Source: Acanthaster planci (lineage: Eukaryota; Echinodermata; Asteroidea; Valvatida; Acanthasteridae). From it: 64,000 nucleotides of DNA. A program made the translations under genes and the position numbers. Positions 45,901-58,279 of the stretch are shown here, piece by piece. Each line of letters begins with the position of its first letter. The stretch's first letter is position 1. The stretch spans positions 473,268-537,267 of the forward strand of contig NW_019091535.1 in the NCBI RefSeq assembly GCF_001949145.1, written 5' to 3'. Below the pieces are notes generated by a model that saw only the letters and a program-made list of their open reading frames with translations, was not told where the DNA came from and searched no databases.

Positions 45901-48900
45901 AGTCTGCCTTGTAAGACTCCTCATTGCACCAACTACATGTTCAGATTAGAAAGGAAAAAAATCTGTAGCGTCTGTCTTCGTGGCATGTTGGAGAGCAGCA
46001 TCATTTTTGATTCAAGAAGATAGGTGGAAGCTGTTGACATTACAGGTGATTTGCTCAAGGGTATTGACATCACTGCATCCTCGTCATCCACTCTCATCCT
46101 CATCGTCGTTGCTGACACCATGACAACAGGGGAAGACGGGTTCTGTGGGGGACCGACTCTCAGTGCAGTGGGTCCTCGCTGAATTGCTCTGTAAGTTACC
46201 GTAGTCCAGCACTGTGCAGTTCAAAGTTAATGTTCATCCAGATGTATCATAAAACCGGAGTGCTTGCAAACGTGTACATGTATGTGGTGTCAAATTCTAT
46301 TTTGACCTCTTATTTTCCGACACAGTAGCAGATTGGCTTCTCATCCTTCTGTTCTTAAAAGTGACTTGCAGTGGTCGGTCTCACATGTACCGGTACTAGC
46401 ATTAAATTACTCAAGGCTTGGGAAGATTGTATCATGTCGGATCATGTGTAGAGTGATGTAATTCCTCTTAGTAAATTGATACAAAAGCTGGTGGATCCAT
46501 TTCATCATTGCCTTGTATTTGAAGATCGTAATCTCTTTGGGGGCATTTTGATATTCAGATTTGGAAGTCTGGAGGGATTTAGCATGAAGTATCAGTTTAC
46601 CTTGTTACATCCAAGTTGCTCAGCATTTGTTTCTGCACATCTCATCAGTAAGCTGACTTCTGTGTGTTTCAAGCAATTCAAACAGAATGCAGCTTACTGT
46701 ACATGTAGTTCCATCAACAAAAGTCCCGCCTTTTCAGCTAACACTTTGACACCTTTGGTGCTTGTACAAATTGGGTAAAGTGATCGTTTATATTGACAAT
46801 TAGCATTTTAGTTTTTTTAACTCTGGGGCAAACCAAGCTTCCATTTGTACGTGTACATACGTGTATGCACATCTTTTTTTTGTTTTAGAATCAGGTGAGT
46901 GTTTAATGTAAAGTGTAATAAATCATGTAAATTGAAGGGGTTATGAAGACTCCATTATCTTGGTTTTTGATTCTCCTCATTGTACAAAATAGCATTTCCT
47001 GCCCAATCTTGATTATGTGGCAAAAGGTTAATTTTCACAAAGACTCGTTGGAGACAGTCTACAATTTTTGGCATGCCTTGTACAGGATAAGAGATAACAG
47101 TCTCCTGTACCACATTGTAACTAATGTGAATGTTTGTTTACATTTCTGCACTTGCCTATCAGTAAGTATCCATAACAGCAGAGTGAGTCAATATTAAATT
47201 TACCTGCAGTGTGCACACAAGGCCTTTTGACCAAGCCCAGTAAGAGATGATCTGCATTAATTTAAGAGCCGTGGTTGAGGATAGAGTAGTAAATTGGTTT
47301 TTGCTGTAAGTGTGGAAGCACTGTAAGGGGATGCGTCTCTCTACATGTTATCGATCTGAGTGTAAAACTGTGATGTACAAAATGCTCCTGGTACATGTAC
47401 ATGCACTGGTACATTTGCCTGTGATTTAGGAAGTGCCCCCTTGTCAGACATTGCATGAGGAGGGACAGATGGATTTAAACCCTGTCAGGAGAAGTAAATT
47501 TGAAAAAAATATCACTTGTATTACAGTTGATCAAATTTTTGAAATGTTTGATGTTAACTAGTCAAAGTAATAGTCGTACAAGTACCCCTGTACATGTACA
47601 ACGCCCATTCGATAAGAATGCACAAAACAGTACTTTCAAACATTTTCACCTTTATGGACTGCTGCTATGACAAGTGCTTTAGCAAAAATGAGAAGTGTGA
47701 AAAAAAAATGAGTCTGTTGTCAGAAAGTTCATTTCTCTGTTTTCAGAATTCTTTATTGCTTTCTTAAAGAGGTTGTTTCAAAACATGCATGTTTAGTGCA
47801 GTCTTAGTCCCAACCCTGTTGGTCGAAGAGGGGTGTAACGTATGTCAGTTCACAAGCATGGCGCCAATGCAGTCATGGGTTCTTATACTTTTACATACTG
47901 TATGTGGGTTTTTTGACTTCTAAATGATTCAAAACAATTTGGAAAGCACTTCAGTATCTATGCAAAATTTACATTGTCCCATAGTGTTTGTGATATGTGG
48001 AAGTTCTTCAAGTGGTAACAAAATCAGATTTGGAGGGAATTACTTTTCACCCTGTTGGTTCTTCATTAAAGTTGGTTGAAAATGTTGAAAATTAATTAAT
48101 AATTAATTCTTTCAAGCTTGATTAACTACATGTAGGGTAACCCCACCTCTTATTGAGAATCTGTTCTCCATGGAAAATAAAATCCTTCATGTCAGCTTGT
48201 AAAACTTCATGAGGAAGCTGTCAAAAATGAAATAAAACTAGTTTTTGAAAGAGATTAGTGCCACTTTTTGCATTATAAAAACTCAAAAATGAAAAAAAAA
48301 ATTCCCTTGGTAGGGCTTAAAGATTGTGCCTAAAAATGTCTGAATGAGACGTGTTAAAGTGCCTATTGTTTTGGTGAGTAGACATGCTTGAAGAAATAGA
48401 ACAGGTTTCACTACTTTTCAACCATGGCAAGAACGGATACACCCAGCGCACAAATCTCTGGAAATGTAATTTACATAAGAAGAAAATGAATGGCATGGCC
48501 AATGAAGAATGACGGTGGGCACATAAGCTGAAGTTAATTGACTACAGCCAGTAGGTCAAAACTTTAAATGATCGCAAGCAAAATTTTGTCTGGCATGCAT
48601 GATTGAGAAACTCATAAATGTTTGAAACTACATGTACATGTATATTGATAAACATTAACTTTTTTTCAGCTTTTGGAGCAGCCTACTACAGGTACATGTA
48701 CATGTACTTGGCTGGAACAAAATCTTTTAAGTGGATACTTGCAGTAGATGTTATAAAAATGTTTAATTAGTGTAAAGAATTTCATTAAATCAAAATGATG
48801 AAATAAAATGTCACGTCCCAGCTACATTAATTACTTCACCTGTGTATATGTACCGGTAGATATTGAATTTTCTTTTTTACATTTTTAAAATGCTATGTGT

Positions 48901-51900
48901 ACGTGTACCTGGTATATTTACATGTGTCTTTCTCAGCTGCAGTAGTTTGGACTCCCAGTCCCTGTGCACAGATGGACAAAATAATTGGATCCATTTTCAT
49001 AATGAATGTGAGCTTCTTACTTGTGAAGCATGTGAAATGAAATAAAATTAATTTCACATCATTAATGGAATAAATATGGTACTAGTTATGTAGTTCCATA
49101 ATTAAACAACTGATGGTGTGAAATAATAGACTGGTTCTTGTACAAAATGTTGTTACATGTACTTCACATCGTTCATTTAATTATTTTCCATTTATTTCAC
49201 TTTGGTGGGCCCAGTTCAACATTGCAAGAAGATACCATACATTTTACAGCACATGTGCTTACCAGGAATTAAAAAGGAGTTAAAAAGCTAACATACTTGT
49301 ATTCAAAAATACAGGTACCAGTACCGGATATCTAAGACAATTGACAATTGTTACTGGTCCAAAGCCTGTCTCGTGGCCAGTCTTAAACAGTTGATAAAGT
49401 AGGAGGCTGGCAACACATTAATTAATGAGGAGACTAGATAAAAGTAGTACTATTACAGGTACGTGTACAGGTATTGGGTTGATTAGGGCAAATCTAGAAA
49501 AAAAAGTGAGGGTTAATCATTGATTAAAAAGCATGCATGTACCCAGGGCTTCAGAAACAATCACTGAAAAGGTGAATGTACATTGTACATACATACATTT
49601 ACACATGAACCAGTACCCATGACCGGTACGTACATGTACATGTGTAAACCAGGAAAAATACTATTAACAGACCTGTCTCTGTTGTTAAAAGTGCATTTTT
49701 TTCTTTGACGAAATGAAAGGGCATGGAACATCAGTTAAAAGGCACCTTCTGGTACATGTACACCTTTATCAAACCTTAACACTGTTGGTTTTGTCTTGTT
49801 TTTATGATTAAAAGTCTAGTCTGTCACACTCGCTTGTAAAATACGAGACCCTTGCCACGCCCCTGGTCATGGCATACAGTACTGTAGAGGTCTGCCTTGG
49901 TCTATGATCTTGGCAATTACTTATCTGAATGAATTACACTTTAGGTACCTGAGCGAGGTTAATATGCAACCACACAGGCGCGCAAATTTGAGAATTATTT
50001 ACAAAGCTGTGATAGGCTCCATCTACATGTACCAAAATGGCATTGCCCTTTGCTCCCAAGCAGCATATGTCCCAGTGCGTATACTTTGTGGAGTGAAACA
50101 TGTTTGTGCGCTACTGGGATTATCAGCTTTTGTATAACTTTGCTTCATCAATATGGAGGAACATGTACTGTGAATCATACATGTACATGTACATGTACTT
50201 ATCATTGTGTGCATTGCTCAGGAATGCTGGATGTTTAATAAACACATGGTGGAAGTTAATGGTAAGAGTGTGTATATGTCAGTAGGAATTAATTACATGT
50301 ACATGTTGTTCTGAGTTACTGACGTGTAAAGTGCATACATGTCTGCTTGTGGACCTGCATGTACATGTACATGTATGTGTACTTGAAGTACATGTACATT
50401 GTACATAAAATCCATGTTCAGTTACTGTGAAAGATGTACTTAGGACAGAGGGGATCTTTTCCCCTGTACTGAGGGGATCTTTCCACCTTCTAAGACAATG
50501 CTTTATGTCAGTCTTGTTACAACTGTATGCAAAAGAGTGACCAAGTTGGCAAGTTTCAGATTGTGCATACATGCAGCTGTTTTGAAAAACCAATGACAAA
50601 AATGTCACTTTCCAAGACTTGCGTCCTTCAATACAATTGACAGTTTAGTGTATTCGCTCATTTTGTAACTACTCGTATTACCGATATTTTTAGCAAAGGC
50701 CAGTTTATTTCAGTAAAATTCCCATTTATTTATAATTAATGAGTGCATGAGAATTTGTAGGCTCAAAGCTCATATGTGAAACTTTACTGAAGGAACAAGT
50801 TATAAATGAGAAATACACTCCATTATATGTATTGATTATCATTGATGCCGGAGATGTGCTTTTTGCACACGTGTGCGATATTTCCCAAACTCGGCAGAAA
50901 GGGCATGTACAGTATATGAGCTATCCAGTAAAAGTGGTGCTAAATGTGGCAGCATCGGTGCTACGTGTACATGTAGCTCAATACTTCTGATGTGGAGGGG
51001 AAAATGCTACTAGTAGACCTGAGGGGAAAGTGATTCCGTACTTGGCCATGGTGAGTACGGTGCTGTACAGTGGACCATATCCTGACAGTCTTATTCTATC
51101 CCCCTTGCCAACATTGCATGTTACATATACACTGTGTATGAGTAGCTAGGCATGTGCCACCCACAGAAAACGGCCACAGGGTTTTCTGTGACAAATTGAA
51201 TTGGATTCAGTAAGTGGTATTTTTTGTCAGTGTTCCTGCATGATGCCAGCTATTGCTGAGATGCTGTTGGGCACCGAGGGATTGGAAGAGTCTTTGCCGG
51301 CATGGATCTGGCTGTTACGTTTAGCATTACAAATAAACATTGACAGCTTGAGTTAGATCCAGTTTTGAATGTACATGTACATGCATGAGTACGTTCATAG
51401 ACACTGTGAGGCACGTGTAGCACTTGCTCAATATGGTTCAAGTTGCGGTTGAAAACCAATATGTTATTTCGCATTTGTCATTGTAAGTGAAAAGAACTTT
51501 TCATTTCACTTCCTTCGTCTTTAACGGGAGGAAATACATTGTACATGCAATTTGTACTGCTGTCAAAGACCATGGCCAAAGGCGACGGAAATCAGGAAAA
51601 TTGGCAGCCAACAGTACTCAAAGTGCATTCAATCATGATGTACACTGTAGACAGTTGCCCAGTCAAGTTGCTGCTGTTTTGTAACCTTTTGATTGAGGTG
51701 TGAAAATGAGGCAGTCTGCTTTGTCACCTCAGCTTGAATTCATTTAACAGAGTGGAAAAGTGTGCCTTGGTGTCAAACATGGATCAGCATAAATAAATAG
51801 AAATCCATCAATGTGTTTTCAACATTGGAAAGGTATTTACATGATATATTGAAGTTGAAAAAAATTGGGTTTTCATTGTAAAAAAGTAAGTTAGATGTAA

Positions 51901-52113
51901 TGTCATGTATACTGAATTGTGGATCATTGTAAAAAAAGAGTGAAGTGAAAGTAGTCTCTTTTAGTTTGTTCTGTTTCTGTGTTTTAATTTGTTTTCAACA
52001 TGAGCTACAGGTTGTTACACACATGTACCCGGTATGTAGACCTCAATTTTACACTGAAACATTTGATATAAGAAAGATCTTTCAAATTTAATCATTTTCT
52101 TTGATTCCCTCAG
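42996..52113. other. Non-coding, dense in TACATG repeats
   Basis: Nine kilobases with no recognised exon on either strand. Clusters of TACATGTACATG occur at 43,498-43,512, 43,549-43,573, 44,500, 44,690, 48,702, 50,181 and 50,360. It may include the first exon or promoter of the copine-domain gene. Confidence 0.55.
43549..43573. repeat. (GTACAT)n microsatellite
   Basis: Four head-to-tail GTACAT units. Each unit pair is its own reverse complement. One of the longest runs of a motif scattered over the right half of the window. Confidence 0.85.
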
Positions 52114-53302
52114 GTAAAAAGAAGCTTCTTAATCTCAAGACGTAATGTCTGTCTTGCCTTAATGCCTGCATCGTTTGGTTGCAATGGCACTGGTGCTATT
52201 CGTCATAGCCATCTTGGCCTATCTGGCCCTCCACCAGATGTATCAGCCAGCGGTGGGCCAGCAGCGGCAACCCAAGGGCAGCAGGAGACGAGAGGCCACG
52301 TTCAACCAGACCAGCATCTTTGAGAAGCTGGGGCTGACGTTCCACCAGTGCCCGACGTTCACATCGTTTGTTGACCGCTTCAATACCTTTGAGCAGGTGG
52401 TGGAGGCCATCAAGATGGCTGGCCTGGAGCGGAGCGAGATCATCATCGGGATTGACTTCAGTGCCAGCAATGAGTGGCAAGGTCGGCGTGTGTTTGCTTC
52501 CAGATGCCTCCATGACATATCCAACGGGAGAACGTTCAACCCTTACCAGAGGGCGCTGACAATCATTGGTGCTACCTTGGAGAGATTTGACTCTGACCAT
52601 CTCATCCCCGTTTACGGTTTTGGGGATGTCAACAGCAAGGATGTGTCCGTGTTTTCACTGAAACCAGATGAGGAGCCCTGCTACGGTTTTGTGGAAGTCC
52701 TACAGTGCTACAACCAAGTTTGTCCAGACATTCAGAGAAGTGGCCCAACCAGCTTGGAGCCATTAATCAAGAAAGCTATTGAAGTGGTGAAGGAGAAACC
52801 AACCTACCACCTCCTCTTGATTCTGACAGATGGTCAATTGAAAGACACGGACAGCAATGCCAAAGCTATTATTGAAGCCTCCAAGTATCCAATCAGCATC
52901 GTGGTGGTCGGCATCGGGGATGGACCCTGGGACGCCATGGAACACTACGACGACAACCTTCCCAGTCGGAAATTTGATAACTTCCAGTTTGTGAACTTCT
53001 ACCAGGTCTGCAGCAAGGCCAAGTATGCGGAGGCGGCCTTTGCCCTCAATGTCCTGATGGAGATCCCCGACCAGTACAAGGCAATCTGTGAGCTGGGCTA
53101 CCTGCGCAACCAGCCCAACATTGAGAGCTGGGGACTGACCCGGTATGACACGGAGAAGAGTGCTGAGGACAGTGTTGGGTTCCGCAGGTCTCTCAGTGAG
53201 CAGGACATGATGTCCCTGAGTCCTGAGATTATTCCAGTCTTGAGCAGGAAGACCAGCAAGAAAATGAGGTCCTCCATGCGCCAGAAGTCCACAAAGCGAT
53301 GA
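52114..53302 (+). CDS. Membrane-anchored copine (vWA-like) domain protein, RGLG-type without RING
   Basis: CDS is 52,184-53,302 (372 aa), uninterrupted. An acceptor TTTGATTCCCTCAG ends at 52,113, so 52,114-52,183 is probably 5'UTR after an intron. An in-frame TAA at 52,160 makes the ATG at 52,184 the first usable start. Residues 3-16 (LVLFVIAILAYLAL) are a hydrophobic N-terminal segment, probably a signal anchor, followed by a basic stretch. The copine domain spans about 85-310: IIIGIDFSASNEW with MIDAS DxSxS (D91, S93, S95), GPTS (T189), TDG (215-217), NPYQRAL, PVYGFGD, GDGPWD, FDNFQFVNF and ALMEIP-like NVLMEIPDQYKA. FDNFQFVNF and GDGPWD are hallmarks of plant-type RGLG ubiquitin ligases. 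The C2 domains of true copines and the RING of RGLG are both absent; the tail (310-372) is polar and Ser/Arg-rich. It may bind Mg2+ and a protein partner at a membrane. Confidence 0.9.
52145..52323 (+). promoter_or_regulatory. Two upstream open reading frames ahead of the copine-domain CDS
   Basis: uORF1 is ATG 52,145 to TAA 52,162 (five codons), in the frame of the main CDS. Its stop overlaps the ATG of uORF2 (TAATG). uORF2 runs 52,162-52,323 in another frame, through and past the main start at 52,184. If the 5'UTR is as proposed, initiation at the main ATG needs leaky scanning past both. Confidence 0.5.
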
Positions 53303-53701
53303 AACATGTAAGATACTGAAGGTACAGTATAGGGGTACGTTGTAGTCATAAAATCTGTTGAGTGCAAAGTTAATGTGTTCGGATTTGAATCATTTCTGAG
53401 TTGATGTGAACATTCAGTCTAAAAGCTGTTTATGAGCAGTAAATGAAGTATTGTTGAGTGGATTGCCTGCAACAGTGTGAAGTGAAATACTGGTACTGTG
53501 TATGCAGCCTCCTGCCATCTACATGTACAGCACTCTTGTACCGGTAAGGGGATGGTGTATACAGTGATTGATAATCTTATTTGTTATTTCTAGATTCTAT
53601 TGTTAACATACATGTACATGTACTCGTCCATTGCAGGTCTGTTCTAGGACTTAAAGTGCAACACGCACTTCTTGAAGATATCTGTTCCAAATTAGACCCA
53701 T

Positions 53702-53707
53702 AATAAA
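53702..53707 (+). terminator. Polyadenylation signal AATAAA for the copine-domain gene
   Basis: First AATAAA after the stop codon, 400 bases downstream on the coding strand, a plausible 3'UTR end. Confidence 0.45.
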
Positions 53708-53719
53708 GGTCCTTGTGAT

Positions 53720-56700
53720 AATGTATTTACAATGTAGAGATCTATGTTATAAGCTTATTCAAGTTGAGGGTGCTACCAAAAATCACAATTAATCCATACT
53801 TCTTGAAATGGGCCGCTGGGACAGCTGATTTGCTGTTATGTGCATACCAATGGCATATCCAAAGGAGAGGGAGTGGCTCGGGAGGGGAGGGGGACAGGAT
53901 AACCTTCCACCTCCTCACCCCCTCCCCGAGACATGTTGGAAATATTTTGGGGGGTTCATTTGTTGTGTTTTTGTTTTAGGAATTGAAAGTGGCATTATTT
54001 TAGAAATGGTTCTACCACTTTTTAAAAATTTATTAAATTTTTTTTTTTATTGGGGGGGATGAGAATTGTTTTGCAAATGAAAACTTGGACCGTAATTTTT
54101 ATAACCAACTTGGCCCCCCGCCCTGATCCAAGACCTGGGTGCATCACTGATGCATGTACTAGTACATTAAATGTACACTGTATGCGCGTTTGGAGCGCTA
54201 CCTTCAAACCACTGAGAGTGGCTTAATAACATGAATATAATCCCTACTTGACCTTACAAGTGTTGTTGGATACAGCAGAGTCCTCACAAAATACAGTACA
54301 ATGTAGTACATACATGTACCTGTACACATGTACACATGTACATGAGCAAGATACATGTACATGTACATGTACAGGCAGGCCTATATGCACCAGTACATCC
54401 AGCTGTACTGTGCATATGCAGGTAAAACTTTAACTTCTTTCAAGCAGCTGTTAAATTTTTTTTTTAGTACTTTTACAGTTGGCTATAAAGTGGTGCACTG
54501 CAAATGGAGAGAAAATGTGTGATGTTTTCAAATAAATTGACTCAGAGCTTCAGTCCTTTAAACTTAAAAATTTTCCATTCAGTAACGGAGCAGTTCCAGG
54601 ATTATCATGGAATTGTTATTAGAACATTTTTCAGGATAAAAATAAATGCAGGAAAGTGATCACACCATCCTTAATTTATGTTATCCTGTTACTACAGTGT
54701 AAAAGCTAATTATTGTCACTACATTTACATTGTACATGTACATGTACAATGTATGCGTAGGCCAGAAGAAACTCGGAGGTGTTCAAGCTAGTTCTCAAGG
54801 ATAAAGCTACATGTAATAAAGACATGCTGCATGTAACAAAAAAAGGAAAGATCTGATAAAGGTATAACCCCCAGTGTCTTTTTTGCTACCAAGCGGACAT
54901 GTGCTGATTTACACGTATGCCTTTTCACTCGGTGTTGATTCAGTAAACACATCTGCAGCATGTATGAGATTCAGAAACCACACTCCCGGAGTCTGCCCCC
55001 AGTTCACTTGCATGCAGCTCTGTGCATACGTGTTCTTCCTCAGTTTCTTTCAAGGAGAAAGCTGATCAATGAGAGATCCTGTTCAGAAAAGAGAAGACAA
55101 AGCCATCTGCTCATTTGTCGAAAGAGAAATGATACCGGTACAAAAGGATAAATTTATTGTGCCGATCTTTGCTTCTGCTGTGCCCAAAATAACAAGGTCA
55201 TAATTTGAAAGGGTGAGAATTGCAGACCTGAACATGTACATGTACAGTTACATGTATGTGTAGCTCAGCTCAATCCCTTACCGCCTTTCAGTTTTGTTTC
55301 CACATTAACAATCATGAAGGAAATGCCTGAGTGTACAATGTACATGTACATGAGAACAAGTTATCATTACATTGCAATCAAAATGTATGCTACCTACATG
55401 AACATGTAGATGAAGCCTGATATCCATGTTAACTTACATGTTTTGCAATCTCCTTATGAATAGTACAGTAGCTAGAATTAGAGCTTGAACTTTGTGTCTT
55501 TTATCAGCGTGTTTGATTACTTCCCTCACGCTTAACTGTCAGACTGTGGTGTTGTCAAAGTTTTGGGTGGGCAGTGGGCATGAATCTGGACACTCGAGGT
55601 GCCCCACCAGGTCAAGAGGTGATGCATTGATAAAATTAGCAAAATGAATCAGGATGGACGAAAGTCCAATACACATTCTGAGCCTTTCTTCCATAATTGA
55701 ACTATGTAAGATGACTTGATTCAATTTTCATGACATGCAGAATTACATGTACATGTACATGTATCTTTTTCTGAATTTGTATAGTAGTACATGTATGAAT
55801 TTTTGTTCGCAACGTTTTACTAAGCCACCATGTTTTGGCATGTAATTTGAGATGCAGTACTTCCTGATGTACAGTAACTCACTGGCTCAGGTTGGTCACT
55901 TGGACCAAGCCTGAGTAAGCCCAAGAACTTACAGGTACTTAAGAGTGTCAGATGGCTAGCACAAGGCCATATTTCCCATTTTCATCAATTAATGTGACAA
56001 CTAATAAATTGAAGGGTTTGCACAAGAAAGTGCAGAGAAATGATCTCAGACATTACATACTGTACATGTACGTAAATGTACGTACACGTACATTTACGGT
56101 ACACCTGAAGTACATGTACATGTACATACATGTATATGTACCTGTCCTGTTTGTAGTTTGCGAGACCCACTCAGAGACAAATCACCTGCGCACAGCAAAG
56201 GGGATACGCTGTAGTTACATGTAGCAATCAATAGCAGCAATTGAGGATCAATAGCATTAATAATTAGCATGTGCTCAGACAGCTGTCAGAGTGAACGTGT
56301 AGTGGATACTGTCATGAGCTCATTCAGCTGGTACATGAACATACACTGTATGTCCAGACATATGCACTTGTATAAAATTTACTTTATATATGTACAGGCT
56401 GAAGGTACCAATGCCATGTCCCAGTACCAACTGAGGTACATACCGTACCGGTACCTTCCACCTGTGAATACAAGGGTCACTTTAGGCTTTTTTGTACTCC
56501 TTCTATTTCTTTACTCCATCCAAAGAAAGAGAGAGAGAGAGATCTGGATGGGAGATGTTTGTACGTGCCGAATGAAAACTTTACCCTATAACGTAATACC
56601 GTAGACCCAGCCCAGGTTGTAGTTTTCTTTTCAATTTGGCATTGAAGTCATGTTTGTCCAGGCCACTGTAAGTAAATTAGTGCAGTACAGTGCATGGTAT

Positions 56701-57826
56701 AATGAGGATAACACCGGAATAAACATGTGACAGTGAAAGCTTTCAATGGATTATTTTTAGCATTATTAACGCTGCTATCACGGCTACTGGTACATCTACC
56801 ACTGTGTACATGTATTTCTTTCCATTTTAGGCCATGGTAAAATCTCAATTTCTTTATACATGTATTTGGATAAACTTTCACTTAAACCATTAAATAAAAA
56901 CTGCCATTTGCTTCCGTTTATTTAATTTGTCCAAAAGTGAATTGGTACTTTTTTAAGATTGACTTTTCTGCAGCACTTATGTTTTTGTTATGAAGTACTT
57001 TCTTAAGTCAGGGCTTACATGTATAAAAGAAATGTTGCAATAGATGTATATGTACAGTAGTTTAATTTAAAAGTTGTATTCCTAATGTGATGGTTACCCT
57101 TCACATAAAAATGGGCAATGCCAGATGCACACGACATGTACACATGTACGCAAGTGATGAGGGAAGGAATTGACAATGCAATTACCAAGGAGACGAATAC
57201 TAATGTGAATTGTTTCAGTATAAATAATTGTCATGTATGGTGTGTTAACTTATGAATTACAAGTGCACATAAAACATTGTAAAACTACGAGTACTTACGA
57301 TTGCTGAGAAAGATAGGAATGAAAATCCCTGTGCATTATGTACATGTACATGCACATGTTGTACTTGGTACATTATCAAGGATTTTGCTGAGATCCAGCC
57401 TTATGTCGTGTACATGAACCGGTCAATAAAAAAATTGAAAACTTGGTTTACAATTGATAACAGATCAAACATGTCAAAAGGGGCCAAGTTCCAATCACTT
57501 TTAGGTCCCCCCACCAGATTTTACCTGCTGTTGTTCACATCTTGCAAAGTCAGATGCTTGCAAAAGGCAGACTGAATAGGTGTACACATACGCATACATG
57601 TGTATGTACAGTACATGTACATGTACATCAAATACTGTACATATGTGTTTGTCCCCAAAAGTAAAAATTATAGACATGAAACGTTAGAATTTTGAATTTT
57701 CTGCAGCTGTTGAAAGTGTATATTTCTATAGGTCTTACCATGTTTGTAAATTTTAATTACAAAGTCATATTGAAATGAGTTAATTGTACATGTACAGTAC
57801 TTGTACTTGTAAACAAATGAAGTGTC
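53720..57826. other. Non-coding, TACATG-rich
   Basis: No exon recognised. Long TACATG runs at 54,352-54,374, 55,742-55,762 and 56,112-56,137. A short GA run lies at 56,526-56,541. Confidence 0.55.
54352..54374. repeat. (TACATG)n microsatellite
   Basis: About four TACATG units in a neighbourhood (54,298-54,420) where most words are variants of TACATGTAC. Confidence 0.85.
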
Positions 57827-58002
57827 AATACGGGCGATTCACAATAGTGCGTCACCAAGAGTTTGCAACACGTTGGCCAATCATAACGCGCGAAAGTTGT
57901 TGACCCTTTCCAAACGCGCATTGGGTCGACAAATTTCGTGCATTGTGATTGGCCAACGCGTTGCAAACTCTTGGTGGCGCACTATTGCAAAATGAGCGTA
58001 TT
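57827..58002. mobile_element. MITE family B, copy 2
   Basis: It starts AATACGGGCGATTCACAATA and ends with GCGCACTATTGCAAAATGAG then CGTATT. It shares GGGTCGACAAATTTCG and TTGGCCAACGCGTTGCAAAC with copy 1 at 28,487, same orientation and length (176 against 177 bases). Confidence 0.9.
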
Positions 58003-58261
58003 ATTTTTTTCTTATTGCAGCGTTGTTTTACATTTTCATTACACCTTGTCTCACTGCTGGTGTGCTTTTACAGAAAAGAATCCTAAATAATCTTGAGTGA
58101 ATTGTTTTTCTTATGTTCTACTACGAGTGAGAATCACTTGCATTTTCAACAAGTTTGGAGGCGATCTTGACAGTAGTTGTTTCATATGTTTGGAACATAT
58201 ACTATACATGTAGGTCTGAGTACGTGTACATGTACATGAACTTACAGACACATGTGTATGT

Positions 58262-58279
58262 ACACACACACACACACAT
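58262..58279. repeat. (AC)n microsatellite
   Basis: Nine CA/AC dinucleotides, directly followed by TACATGTACCGGTACATGTA. Confidence 0.9.

Noticed and set aside
52175-52183. Start of the copine-domain protein three codons earlier
   Set aside because: That codon is TTG; the first ATG after the in-frame TAA at 52,160 is 52,184.
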